Assembly (NCBI GenBank): GCA_024639505.1
Contig: JAHEIE010000023.1
Location: 32 to 32,138 of the forward strand
Source of the DNA: Crocinitomicaceae bacterium
GTDB lineage: Bacteria > Bacteroidota > Bacteroidia > Flavobacteriales_D > CAJJDF01
DNA: 32,107 nt
Direction: 5' to 3'
Position 1 is the first letter of the stretch. Every line of letters begins with the position of its first letter. The notes below the pieces were generated by a model, which worked only from the letters and a program-made list of their open reading frames with translations, was not told where the DNA came from and did no database searches. Of the stretch, positions 8,064-17,563 are shown one piece after another. The translations under genes and the position numbers were made by a program.

Positions 8064-10760
8064 ATGGAAGACCTACCCCAAACAGAGCAAGTAGCATCGA
8101 AATCGAGATGGAAAAAACTAAAAAGAATTATTTTGGTTTTAGCCGCTCTCTTTTTATTGGTGTTGGTTTCTGGATTTGTTTTGGCAAATATTTACGAAAA
8201 AGAGATAAAAAAATATGCCATAGATGAAGTGAATACTTATCTGAAAGCAAAATTGAAAATAGAGGAAGACGATGTTTCGTTTTCTTTTTTCAAAAAATTC
8301 CCCAACGCAAGTCTCAATTTTTCAAACCTTCTTATTGAAGAAGAAAACTCAAAGGACACACTTCTTTTTGCTGAAAATTTTTCTTTAGAATTTGGTTTAG
8401 GATCACTTTTTTCTGGAAATTATGAAGTGAAAGAGATAGATTTGGATGATGCTCATCTTAATTTGATTGTGGACAACAAAGGGGAAGAGAACTACATTTT
8501 TTGGAAAAAATCTGAACAAACAGATTCAACTGAGGCTTCCTTGACTTTTAGTTTAAAAGAAGTGAATTTTAATCGAGTAGAAATAAATTACACAAACGAA
8601 CAAACCAAAAATTTAGCTCAGTTTACTCTCAATTCTGCTCAGTTTGCGGGCGATTTCGCCTTGGATTCTTCAGTATTATCTATTCAGTCGGATTTGTGGA
8701 TTTCGTCCATACAAAACGACAGTACAGTTTATTTTAATGATAAGTCGAGTCTGCTGTCGGTGGAAAAAGCTGTTTTTGACAAAGACAACGTTCGTCTAGA
8801 AAAAGGAAGTTTAAAAGTGGGCGAAATGTCGCTGGATCTCAATGCTATTTTTAACCTCAATAAGCAAAAAAACACGATTAGTGCAGTTGCTAAGAATGTA
8901 GAGATTTCCGAAGTCTTCTCTCTCATGCCAAACGAAGTGAGCGAAAAACTGAAAGCCTATAAAACGGATGGATTTGTGAATGGAAACATTGAAATAAAAA
9001 CAAATAAAAAAGAGACAATCCCTAGGATAAAGGCAGATTTTCATATTGAAAAAGGAACTGTAACTGAAAGTAATTCTGGAGTGAAACTTCAAGATTTGGC
9101 ATTGGATGGGAACTATGAATTATCACCTTTTACACAAAAAATAGAACTAACAAAAGGAAAGGGAAGACTAAGTGGCGGTGAATTTGAACTGAATGGAAAA
9201 TTATTGGGTACAACCATCCAAACTATTTTAACGAACATCAAAGGAAATTTTAAACTGGACGAGTTAGCTCAGTTTTTGAATGTAGCTTCCATAGAAAATA
9301 TGGGCGGAACACTTAATTTGAATAACGAATTTCGAGGAAGTTATAGAGACGGTAATTTATCAGTTTCAGAATTTTTGGGTACAGCAAAACTGAATGAAGC
9401 TTCATTGAAGCTAAAAAACAACAAAACGAGCTATACCAATTTTAATGGCAATATTACTTTCAACAGATTCAAATCTAATGCGAGTTTAACGGGGAATTAC
9501 GGAAATTCTGACTTGTCGATTAGCAGTCAGTTTTCCAATTTTATTCCTTATTTGTTCAACAATCAAACGCTTGACGCTAACATTTATGTTCAATCTAAGT
9601 TTTTGGAGCTAGATGAATTATTGGGGAACGAAAAAGCTGAGGTAGAACAAGGAATGGATACATCTGGCGTTAAAATTCCTAATGACATTACGGCTACTTT
9701 GAGAGTTTCTGTCGAAAAACTTACTTATCAAAAGCATGAATTAGAACAAGTTTCGGGGTCGCTTGCCATGAATGGTAATGGAATTCGCACAAATGATTTG
9801 CTTTTTGTATCCAATAAAGGAAAAATAAATTTAAAAGGAAGTTTGACTGCAAACAATCAAGGATTTGAATTGAAATCAGACATTGTGCTAGGACAAATTG
9901 ATATCAGTGATTTATTGTTGAGGTTCAATAATTTTGAGCAAAATGTGGTGCGAAGCGAGCACTTAACTGGAAGGGCAAATGCAATTATTTCAATTCAGTC
10001 CACTTTGAACGAACACTTGGAGCTAGATTTAAATTCCTTGATTGTAAATGCAGAATATTCCATTTCTGAAGGAGAATTAAAAAATCTAGAATTGTTTGAG
10101 GAAATCGGAGATTATTTAAAATCTAACGTGATATCTAAGAATATCGTAAAAGTGGATGAACTTTCAAAGAGGCTCAAATTGGTGAAGTTTTCTGAGTTTA
10201 GCAATACGCTCGAAATCAGAGACAGAATGATTCATATTCCTTCCATGATTATCAAAACTTCGGCAATGGATATTGGGCTTTACGGAACCCAAAGCTTTGA
10301 TTTTGACATTAATTACGGAATAAACCTCAGGCTAAAAGATATTTTGACCAAAAAGAAAGACACTGAAGATGGATACATAGTGGATGATGGCAGCGGAGTG
10401 CGTTTATTTTTATTGATGACTGGGACTATTGACAAGCCTGTTTTTAAACTGGACAAAGAGGGGAGAAAAAATTATAAAGAAGAGCAGAGAGCACAAGAAA
10501 AGGGCAATGTAAAAGGAATTTTGAAAGATGAATTTGGACTTTTTAAAAATGACAGTTCAGCTAAAAAATCTCCAGAAAAACCAAAGGCTAAGCCAAAGTT
10601 TGAAGTGGAATGGGAAGAGAATAAATCGACCCCTACAACACCCAAAAAATCCGAGAGCCAAGAAGAAACAGAAGAGAAAGCTAAGAAGAGAAAGACTTGG
10701 TTGGATAAATTAAAAGGGGAGGAGGAAAAGAAAAAGAAAGTAGGTTTTGAAGTAGAATAG
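8064..10760 (+). CDS. AsmA-family inner-membrane-anchored envelope protein
   Basis: An 898-residue protein with a short cytoplasmic N-terminus, one transmembrane segment (about residues 22-43, IILVLAALFLLVLVSGFVLA) and a long periplasmic region of repeated beta strands. The segment after the membrane helix (YLKAKLKIEEDDVSFSFFKKFPNASL) and the C-terminal region (LLLRFNNFEQ ... LTGRANAIISIQ, about 610-800) fit AsmA-like proteins, now thought to be bridge-like carriers of phospholipids between membranes. The last 70 residues are low-complexity Lys/Glu/Pro-rich. The gene stands alone between the Fe-S operon and dsbD, 72 bp before the latter. Confidence 0.85.
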   Translation: MEDLPQTEQVASKSRWKKLKRIILVLAALFLLVLVSGFVLANIYEKEIKKYAIDEVNTYLKAKLKIEEDDVSFSFFKKFPNASLNFSNLLIEEENSKDTLLFAENFSLEFGLGSLFSGNYEVKEIDLDDAHLNLIVDNKGEENYIFWKKSEQTDSTEASLTFSLKEVNFNRVEINYTNEQTKNLAQFTLNSAQFAGDFALDSSVLSIQSDLWISSIQNDSTVYFNDKSSLLSVEKAVFDKDNVRLEKGSLKVGEMSLDLNAIFNLNKQKNTISAVAKNVEISEVFSLMPNEVSEKLKAYKTDGFVNGNIEIKTNKKETIPRIKADFHIEKGTVTESNSGVKLQDLALDGNYELSPFTQKIELTKGKGRLSGGEFELNGKLLGTTIQTILTNIKGNFKLDELAQFLNVASIENMGGTLNLNNEFRGSYRDGNLSVSEFLGTAKLNEASLKLKNNKTSYTNFNGNITFNRFKSNASLTGNYGNSDLSISSQFSNFIPYLFNNQTLDANIYVQSKFLELDELLGNEKAEVEQGMDTSGVKIPNDITATLRVSVEKLTYQKHELEQVSGSLAMNGNGIRTNDLLFVSNKGKINLKGSLTANNQGFELKSDIVLGQIDISDLLLRFNNFEQNVVRSEHLTGRANAIISIQSTLNEHLELDLNSLIVNAEYSISEGELKNLELFEEIGDYLKSNVISKNIVKVDELSKRLKLVKFSEFSNTLEIRDRMIHIPSMIIKTSAMDIGLYGTQSFDFDINYGINLRLKDILTKKKDTEDGYIVDDGSGVRLFLLMTGTIDKPVFKLDKEGRKNYKEEQRAQEKGNVKGILKDEFGLFKNDSSAKKSPEKPKAKPKFEVEWEENKSTPTTPKKSESQEETEEKAKKRKTWLDKLKGEEEKKKKVGFEVE

Positions 10761-10832
10761 TTAAATTCTGTATTTGAAATCGGGTTAAAATCCTGAAAAA
10801 AACTAACTTTACTCTTCTCAAAAAAACAAGAT

Positions 10833-13304
10833 ATGAAAAACTTCATTGCATCAATTATTGTAGCCTTATCGGCATTCGTAGGATTTTCGCAAGTATACGA
10901 TCCAGTAGACTGGGAGTATTCTGTAGAACAAAATGGAAATGAGGCAACTTTAATTTTTACAGCAACAATTGAAGAAGGATGGCACGTGTATTCGCAAGTA
11001 TTGGAAAGTGAAGACGGACCAATAGCAACTGAAGTAACTTTCACTCCAAATCCAAACTACGAATTGTTAGGAAAAACTACCGAATCTAAAACCTACAATG
11101 AGTACGACCCTAATTTTGAGATGAATCTCACTTTTTTTAAAACCAAAGCTGTTTTAAAACAAAAAGTAAAACTAAAAACGGACAAACCCTTTAATATCGA
11201 AGGAGGGGTTTACTTCATGGTTTGTAACGAATCTATGTGTTTGCCGCCAAGTGACGAACGACATAATTTTGAGCTAAATGGAGATAATTCAACCCAAGAA
11301 AAAACAGATGCTCCTGGACTGAAATTAGTCGAAGGCGATGAGGTTGTAACCCAACAAGAAACGAATAGTGGATCAGGAATAGAAGATCCGATTGACTGGG
11401 AGATTACATCGAAAAAAATTGGAAAAAATACATTTGAAATATCGGCAAAAGCAAAGCTTGATAAGCATTGGCATATCTACGCAAACAGGCAAGTAAGTGA
11501 TATGATTATTCCTACGGAATTTTACATTGCTGATTCAATGGGAAAGCTTCAAGGAGAAATAAAGGAGTTGGGTGACATTCATGAAGTATACGAGGAAGTA
11601 AACGATGCAGATAGCAGATATTATGAAGATGAGGTAACGTTTATTCAGCAATTTCAATCCGCAGAAGGACTCGCAAATTTCACTGTAGAGTTATCCTATA
11701 TGCTTTGCGATACAAGTCACTGCTTAGCTCCAACTTACGAAGAAATAAAAGTAGACGTAGCTACCGGAAACATCATTAAAGGAGCAACTTCGAGTGTTGA
11801 CAATAGTGGAGCATTAGAGATTTTGCCGGCAATGGAAAATTTTGATTTGGACAATCCAATTGCTGATTGTGGAGGAGAATCAACAAATTCAGAAGAAAAA
11901 AAAGGTCTTTGGCTGCTCTTTCTTTTGGGAATTGGTGGAGGACTTTTTGCAATATTAACTCCGTGTGTATATCCTATGATTCCTTTAACGGTAAGTTTCT
12001 TCACCAAAGGTGGTCAAGATTCCAAAGGTGGTTTTGGTAAAGCCGCTTTGTACGGATTGTTTATCTTTTTAATTTACACCTCGTTAAGTTTACCATTTTG
12101 GTTTACAGATGCCGACCCGCAAGTACTAAACGGAATAGCAACAAATCCGATTTTGAACCTAGTGTTTTTTGCTGTCTTTGTATTTTTCGCCTTTTCCTTT
12201 TTGGGTTATTATGAGCTTACACTTCCTTCAAAATGGAGCAACAAAGTAGATTCTGCCTCTAACGTAGGAGGAATTATTGGAATAGCATTAATGGCATTAA
12301 CTCTTGCCTTGGTTTCATTTTCTTGTACTGGACCAATTTTGGGTTCTGTATTAGCTGGAGTGTTAAAAGATGGACCATTACCTCTCACAGTTGCTTTGGC
12401 TGGTTTCGGACTAGCACTTGGGTTGCCTTTCGCAATTTTTGCTGCTTTCCCTAGTTTAATGAAAAAACTGCCTTCTTCTGGGGGCTGGTTGAACTCAGTA
12501 AAAGTAGTTCTTGGATTTTTAGAGTTAGCTCTAGCTATTAAATTCTTATCCAATGCCGATTTAGTAATGCAGTGGGGATTAATAAAAAGAGAAGTATTCT
12601 TTGCATTATGGATTCTTATCGGATTAGGATTAGTAGCCTATTTATTTGGGCTCATCAAGTTTCCTCACGATCACGGAAAAACAAAATTATCTTTCTTTAG
12701 AGTGTCGTTTGCAATTATGATACTTGCTTTTGTGGTTTATTTAATTCCAGGATTAACTGGTGGAGAAAATGCAAACAGAAAACTAGTAAGTGGATTTCCA
12801 CCACCGATGCATTACAGTTATTTTGGTGGAGAAATGTTCCATGCTTACAAAGATTATGAAGAAGGAAGAAAAGCAGCCGAAGAACAAGGAAAACCAATGT
12901 TGGTTGATTTTACAGGATGGGCATGTGTAAACTGTAGAGAAGTTGAAGAAAATATTTGGCCAAACGAAGAGGTAATGAAGTTGATTTCAGAAGAATTTAT
13001 CTTGGTTTCATTGTACGTAGATGAAGACATTGAACTTGCAAAAGAAGATCAGGGAGAAGTGGATATTAAATACGACAACGGTAAGGTGAAAAAGAAGAAA
13101 ATTAAAACAGTGGGTGACAAGTGGTTTACATTTGAAACTATCGTGTTTAAAAACAACGCTCAGCCGAGGTATATTTTGTTGTCAGATGACGGAAGATTGC
13201 TAAATAACCCAATCAGTTATGCCGACATCAAAAAAGGTGGTGGAGCTCAATTTTATGCAGATTTCTTGAAATGTGGATTGGAGGCTTACAAAACGATGAA
13301 TTAG
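10833..13304 (+). CDS. dsbD: DsbD-type thiol:disulfide reductase with two N-terminal DsbD domains
   Basis: DsbD carries electrons from cytoplasmic thioredoxin across the inner membrane to periplasmic partners. The 823-residue protein has a signal peptide (about 1-20) and two consecutive periplasmic DsbD N-terminal-like domains (about 22-150 and 185-315). Each has a paired-cysteine motif (MVCNESMCLPP; MLCDTSHCLAP). Then comes a multi-helix membrane domain (about 355-650) with its redox pair Cys378 (LTPCVYPMIP) and Cys498 (FSCTGPILG), and last a thioredoxin-fold domain with Cys698-Val-Asn-Cys701. Classical DsbD is near 550 residues with one N-terminal domain, so the extra copy explains the length. 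The M23 peptidase gene follows after 22 bp, probably in the same transcript. Confidence 0.9.
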   Translation: MKNFIASIIVALSAFVGFSQVYDPVDWEYSVEQNGNEATLIFTATIEEGWHVYSQVLESEDGPIATEVTFTPNPNYELLGKTTESKTYNEYDPNFEMNLTFFKTKAVLKQKVKLKTDKPFNIEGGVYFMVCNESMCLPPSDERHNFELNGDNSTQEKTDAPGLKLVEGDEVVTQQETNSGSGIEDPIDWEITSKKIGKNTFEISAKAKLDKHWHIYANRQVSDMIIPTEFYIADSMGKLQGEIKELGDIHEVYEEVNDADSRYYEDEVTFIQQFQSAEGLANFTVELSYMLCDTSHCLAPTYEEIKVDVATGNIIKGATSSVDNSGALEILPAMENFDLDNPIADCGGESTNSEEKKGLWLLFLLGIGGGLFAILTPCVYPMIPLTVSFFTKGGQDSKGGFGKAALYGLFIFLIYTSLSLPFWFTDADPQVLNGIATNPILNLVFFAVFVFFAFSFLGYYELTLPSKWSNKVDSASNVGGIIGIALMALTLALVSFSCTGPILGSVLAGVLKDGPLPLTVALAGFGLALGLPFAIFAAFPSLMKKLPSSGGWLNSVKVVLGFLELALAIKFLSNADLVMQWGLIKREVFFALWILIGLGLVAYLFGLIKFPHDHGKTKLSFFRVSFAIMILAFVVYLIPGLTGGENANRKLVSGFPPPMHYSYFGGEMFHAYKDYEEGRKAAEEQGKPMLVDFTGWACVNCREVEENIWPNEEVMKLISEEFILVSLYVDEDIELAKEDQGEVDIKYDNGKVKKKKIKTVGDKWFTFETIVFKNNAQPRYILLSDDGRLLNNPISYADIKKGGGAQFYADFLKCGLEAYKTMN

Positions 13305-13326
13305 GAAAAAAGAACAAAATAAATTA

Positions 13327-14634
13327 ATGAAAAACCCATTTATTGCCCTAGCGCTTGTGGTGATCGTTTCGTTGTGGTCTTGCAGCGAAGAAAAACCGCA
13401 AACACAAGAATTCCTTGATGAAGTGGAAGTTGTAACTCCTGACATGAGATTTGGATTCGATTTCAATGATTTTGATGTCCACCAGGGTTTGGTGGAGAAA
13501 GACTGGACGCTTAGTCATTTGTTTGCAAAATATGACGTGTCGCAAGCCGAAATAAATGAGGCATACCTTATTTCCAAAGATAGTTTAGACCTAAACTACA
13601 TTGTCCCGAACAGAGAATATTATATGCTTTGCCGCATCGATGAAGATTCGGTAAACAACTTGCAGTACGCTATTTATATCAAAAATGCAGTAGAATATTT
13701 TATTTTTGATTTTAACGATACCGTGGCCGTTCAGGCAAAAAGAAAAACTGTAACAGTAGTTGAGAAAGAAATAAGTGCTCGAATAAGAAAAGGAGGAAAC
13801 CTTTCTTTTGCGATAGATAGACAATTACAAAACCCAACCGTTACATATCCATTGGTAGATGAAATTGCCAATATTTATTCCTGGTCCATTGATTTTTTCC
13901 ATTTGCAAGTAGACGATAAGCTGAAAATTATTTACGAAGAAAAAACCGTAGGAGGCGAAGCCATTGGAATAGGAAAAGTAAAAGCCATTTTATTTAATCA
14001 TAAAAACACTGATTTCTATGCGTTTGGATATTCCATTGACTCTAGTTATAGTTTTTATACAGAGAAAGCAAAAACAATGAAAAGCATGTTTTTGTCAGCA
14101 CCACTCAAGTATTCTCGAATGAGTTCGGGATACAATTTGAAACGTTACATCAAACTATACGGACGAGTAAAGCCTCACCTAGGAACGGATTATGCTGCAC
14201 CATACGGAACGCCAATTTGGACTACCGCAGACGGAACAATATCTAGGGCTGGCTACGGGAGAGGAAACGGAAATTTTGTTAAAGTAAAGCACAACAAACA
14301 ATACTCTACTCAATACTTGCACATGTCGCGTATTGCCAAAGGAATAAAAGTTGGAAAGTACGTAAAACAAGGAGAGATTATAGGATACGTAGGAAGTACA
14401 GGTTCATCTTCTGGAAATCATGTTTGTTACCGTTTTTGGAAAGATGGAAAACAAGTAGACTCACGAAAGCAAAACTTCAACAGTGCAAAACCTATGAAGG
14501 AAGTTCATGTCCCAAAATACTTGGAATACGTGGATTCTGTGAAGCCACTTTTGGATAAAATTATGTTTCCTGTTCTCGATACCATTTCGGATGACACAGA
14601 TTCCACTTTGAATGAAGTGATGGATAGTTTGTAA
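13327..14634 (+). CDS. M23 metallopeptidase lipoprotein
   Basis: Probable cell-wall endopeptidase of the M23 (LytM) family, anchored as a lipoprotein (S-C lipobox, Cys19). The N-terminal 250 residues resemble the OapA/opacity-type domain seen in Bacteroidota M23 proteins. The peptidase domain (about 260-400) has the zinc ligands His284 and Asp288 in HLGTD and the catalytic His332 in QYLHMS. The last motif, normally H-x-H, reads H365-V-C367-Y-R-F, so the residue that usually provides the third zinc ligand is cysteine. Cysteine can bind zinc, and I recall this variant in other Bacteroidota, so activity is not excluded. 22 bp after dsbD. Confidence 0.88.
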   Translation: MKNPFIALALVVIVSLWSCSEEKPQTQEFLDEVEVVTPDMRFGFDFNDFDVHQGLVEKDWTLSHLFAKYDVSQAEINEAYLISKDSLDLNYIVPNREYYMLCRIDEDSVNNLQYAIYIKNAVEYFIFDFNDTVAVQAKRKTVTVVEKEISARIRKGGNLSFAIDRQLQNPTVTYPLVDEIANIYSWSIDFFHLQVDDKLKIIYEEKTVGGEAIGIGKVKAILFNHKNTDFYAFGYSIDSSYSFYTEKAKTMKSMFLSAPLKYSRMSSGYNLKRYIKLYGRVKPHLGTDYAAPYGTPIWTTADGTISRAGYGRGNGNFVKVKHNKQYSTQYLHMSRIAKGIKVGKYVKQGEIIGYVGSTGSSSGNHVCYRFWKDGKQVDSRKQNFNSAKPMKEVHVPKYLEYVDSVKPLLDKIMFPVLDTISDDTDSTLNEVMDSL

Positions 14635-14704
14635 TTCTCTCAGGAATTAGCCATTAAAAAAGCATTTTTATCCCTAATTTTAACCAACCAAAAATACGGT
14701 TGAC

Positions 14705-16000
14705 ATGAATTTGATAGAAGAATTGACTTGGAGAGGGATGTTGCATGATAGCATGCCCGGAATGGAGGAACACATAGCAGAGCAAATGCGTGCGGCTTAT
14801 GTTGGAATAGACCCAACAGCTGATTCATTGCACATTGGGCATTTGGTGTCTGTGATGATGCTAAAACATTTGCAGGTGGCAGGGCACAAGCCAATTGCGC
14901 TTGTGGGTGGTGCTACCGGAATGATTGGTGACCCAAGCGGAAAATCAGCAGAAAGAAACTTATTGGACGAAGAAACTCTTCGTAAAAATGAAGATGGACT
15001 AAAAGCTCAATTAAAAAAGTTTTTGGATTTTGAATCGAAAGAAAAGAACGCAGCAGAATTGGTAAACAATTACGACTGGATGAAGAATTTTTCTTTTCTT
15101 GGTTTTATTCGTGATGTAGGAAAACACATAACTGTAAACTACATGATGGCAAAGGATTCTGTAAAAAAGAGAATTGCAGGAGAGGATAGCGATGGAATGT
15201 CTTTTACGGAATTCACTTACCAATTGGTTCAAGGATATGACTTCTTACATTTATACAGAGAAAAAAATTGCACCATCCAAATGGGAGGTAGCGACCAATG
15301 GGGAAACATTGTAACAGGGACTGAACTGATAAGAAGAATTGGTGGAGGAAAAGCCTTTGCAGTAACTTGTCCATTGATAACCAAAGCCGATGGAGGAAAA
15401 TTTGGAAAAACCGAAAGCGGAAACGTATGGTTGGACCCAGAGAAAACTTCGCCATATAAATTTTACCAATTTTGGTTGAATACAAGTGACGAAGATGCCG
15501 AAAAATACATAAAGATTTTCACCCTTTTTGGAAAAGAGGAAATAGAAAAACAAACGGCAGAGCACAAAGAAGCACCGCACGAAAGAAAGTTGCAAAAGAC
15601 ATTGGCAGAAGATATTACGATAAGAGTTCACTCCAAAGAAGAATATGAAAATGCTGTAAAGGCATCAGAAATACTTTTCAAAAAAGGACAAGAGGCAGTA
15701 GATGGACTAAAGTCATTGCCAGCAAATTTGATTCAAGATATTTTTGAAGGAGTGCCACAAGCCACATTTACAAAAACCGATTTAGCAAATGGTATAGATA
15801 TTGTATCTGCCTTGGTAGAAAAAGGACAGTTTTTGAAATCGAACGGAGAGGCGAGAAGAGAACTGAAGCAAAATGCAATAAGCGTAAACAAAGAAAAAGT
15901 AACGGATACCAAGATTCTTGGAGAAGATGATTTGATAGGAGGAAAGTACATTTTGTTGCAGAAAGGGAAGAAGAATAATTTTTTAGTTACCGTGGAGTAA
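14705..16000 (+). CDS. tyrS: Tyrosyl-tRNA synthetase
   Basis: Charges tRNA-Tyr with tyrosine in the cytoplasm. The 431-residue length is normal for the bacterial enzyme. The class I HIGH motif is H43-I-G-H46 in DSLHIGHL; the KMSKS loop is K232-F-G-K-T236, the usual form in bacterial TyrRS. The tyrosine pocket motif QGYDFLHLY and the [11 protein letters not shown] segment are present. An S4-like RNA-binding domain closes the protein ([19 protein letters not shown]). Stands between the M23 gene (70 bp upstream) and rpoN (110 bp downstream). Confidence 0.98.
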   Translation: MNLIEELTWRGMLHDSMPGMEEHIAEQMRAAYVGIDPTADSLHIGHLVSVMMLKHLQVAGHKPIALVGGATGMIGDPSGKSAERNLLDEETLRKNEDGLKAQLKKFLDFESKEKNAAELVNNYDWMKNFSFLGFIRDVGKHITVNYMMAKDSVKKRIAGEDSDGMSFTEFTYQLVQGYDFLHLYREKNCTIQMGGSDQWGNIVTGTELIRRIGGGKAFAVTCPLITKADGGKFGKTESGNVWLDPEKTSPYKFYQFWLNTSDEDAEKYIKIFTLFGKEEIEKQTAEHKEAPHERKLQKTLAEDITIRVHSKEEYENAVKASEILFKKGQEAVDGLKSLPANLIQDIFEGVPQATFTKTDLANGIDIVSALVEKGQFLKSNGEARRELKQNAISVNKEKVTDTKILGEDDLIGGKYILLQKGKKNNFLVTVE

Positions 16001-16046
16001 AATCAGTATATTTAGGTTATAAGAGAAAAAATTAGAATTAAAAATT

Positions 16047-16073
16047 CACCGCAAAGTCGCAAAGGACGCAAAG
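16047..16073. repeat. Triple CGCAAAG motif between tyrS and rpoN
   Basis: CGCAAAG occurs three times at 16050, 16058 and 16067 (spacing 8 and 9 bases) after CAC. This pattern, a run of (C)GCAAAG or related units, is familiar as a short dispersed intergenic sequence in many Bacteroidota and other genomes, with no established function. It lies in the 110-bp gap where no terminator is otherwise visible. Confidence 0.5.
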
Positions 16074-16110
16074 AATAAACTTGCAACAAGATTAACACGA
16101 GCAACCAACA

Positions 16111-17559
16111 ATGTTAAGACAACACCTATCACAGAAGCTTTCTCAGAAGCTATCGCCACAGCAAATTCAGTTGATGAAATTGCTGCAGGTTCCTACTGTG
16201 GAGTTAGAGCAAAGGATAAAAGACGAAATAGAGGAAAATCCTGCACTAGAAGAGGGAGTAGAAAAGGAAGAAGATGAGTTTGGTGAAGACCAATACGAAG
16301 AAGATTTAACAGATTCGCGCGATGATTTTGATGTAAGCGATTACTTGGATAATGAATCGCATTATTCTACTAAATCAAACAATTATGCTGATCCAGAGCA
16401 AGAAACAAACATTCCTATTTCTGGAGGTAAAACATTTCAGGAGAGGCTCACAAATCAAATTTCGTTGAGGTTGCGCCAGGAGAGAAAGCTTATTATCGCT
16501 CAAAATATTATTGGAAACTTAGATGAATCTGGATATTTGAGAAGAGAACTCATTAATATTTCGGATGATTTGGCTTTTATGTACAACATCATGGCCGAGG
16601 AAGATGAAATAGAAGAAGTATTGTACGAAGTTCAGGACTTGGACCCAGCAGGAGTGGGCGCAAGAGACCTCAAAGAGTGTATACTTATTCAGTTGGAAAG
16701 AAAGCAAATGCTGCACGAGGAAGAGCCAGGATTACTTGCCGATGCTATTAATTTGGTAGAACACCAGTTCGAAGCTTTTACAAAAAAGCATTACGCCAAG
16801 ATTCTTGAGAGATTGAGTTTTTCGGAAGAAAGATTAAAAGAAACAATAGAGGTGGTAACTAAATTGAACCCAAAACCTGCGGGATCTATCAAAGAAAGTT
16901 CGATGCCGGCTCAGCATGTTATCCCTGATTATATCTTGACAGACGAAGACGATGAATTGAACCTAATGTTGAATGCTAGAAATGCCCCTCAACTCAGCGT
17001 AAGTAGAACTTACCATAATATGCTGGATACTTACGACAAAAGTAAAAAGACAAAAAAGGATAAAGAGGCAATCATGTTTATCAAGCAAAAACTAGATGCA
17101 GCTTCTTGGTTTATTGATGCGATAAAACAGCGTCAGCACACCATGATGAGCACCATGCAAGCTATTTTGAATTACCAAAGAGAATATTTTCTTACTGGAG
17201 ATGAAACGAAGCTAAAACCGATGATACTGAAAGATATTGCCGAGATTGTAGAGCTCGATATTTCCACAGTTTCTCGTGTTACCAATTCAAAATACATTCA
17301 AACTCCTTTTGGTACGTTTTTATTGAAATCATTCTTCTCCGAATCACTTTCTACCGATTCTGGCGAAGATGTTTCTACCCGTGAAGTGAAGAAAATACTT
17401 CAGAATATCATTGAAGACGAAAACAAAAAGAAACCCTTTACAGATGGAGTTTTGGCAGAAATGTTGAAAGACAAAGGATACAACATTGCTCGAAGGACAA
17501 TAGCTAAATACCGAGAGCAATTGGAAATTCCTGTTGCCAGATTAAGAAAAGAATTGTAG
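16111..17559 (+). CDS. rpoN: RNA polymerase sigma-54 factor
   Basis: Sigma-54 directs RNA polymerase to -24/-12 promoters and needs an AAA+ activator. The 482-residue protein has the Leu/Gln-rich activator-interacting region I (about 1-50, LSPQQIQLMKLLQVPTVELE), an acidic region II (about 55-110), the core-binding domain, the helix-turn-helix (DIAEIVELDISTVSRVTNSKY) and the diagnostic RpoN box ARRTIAKYRE (460-469). No enhancer-binding activator gene and no convincing -24/-12 promoter are in this window. The PAP2-like gene follows 4 bp after the stop. Confidence 0.97.
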   Translation: MLRQHLSQKLSQKLSPQQIQLMKLLQVPTVELEQRIKDEIEENPALEEGVEKEEDEFGEDQYEEDLTDSRDDFDVSDYLDNESHYSTKSNNYADPEQETNIPISGGKTFQERLTNQISLRLRQERKLIIAQNIIGNLDESGYLRRELINISDDLAFMYNIMAEEDEIEEVLYEVQDLDPAGVGARDLKECILIQLERKQMLHEEEPGLLADAINLVEHQFEAFTKKHYAKILERLSFSEERLKETIEVVTKLNPKPAGSIKESSMPAQHVIPDYILTDEDDELNLMLNARNAPQLSVSRTYHNMLDTYDKSKKTKKDKEAIMFIKQKLDAASWFIDAIKQRQHTMMSTMQAILNYQREYFLTGDETKLKPMILKDIAEIVELDISTVSRVTNSKYIQTPFGTFLLKSFFSESLSTDSGEDVSTREVKKILQNIIEDENKKKPFTDGVLAEMLKDKGYNIARRTIAKYREQLEIPVARLRKEL

Positions 17560-17563
17560 AAGT

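Noticed and set aside
10472-11044. 190-codon minus-strand frame spanning the AsmA-dsbD junction
   Set aside because: Antisense to two well-supported genes; the translation is Ser/Phe-rich with no recognisable domain.
16047-16073. CGCAAAG repeats as a mini CRISPR array
   Set aside because: Units are 7 bases with 1-2 bases between, no spacers of CRISPR length, and no cas gene is near.
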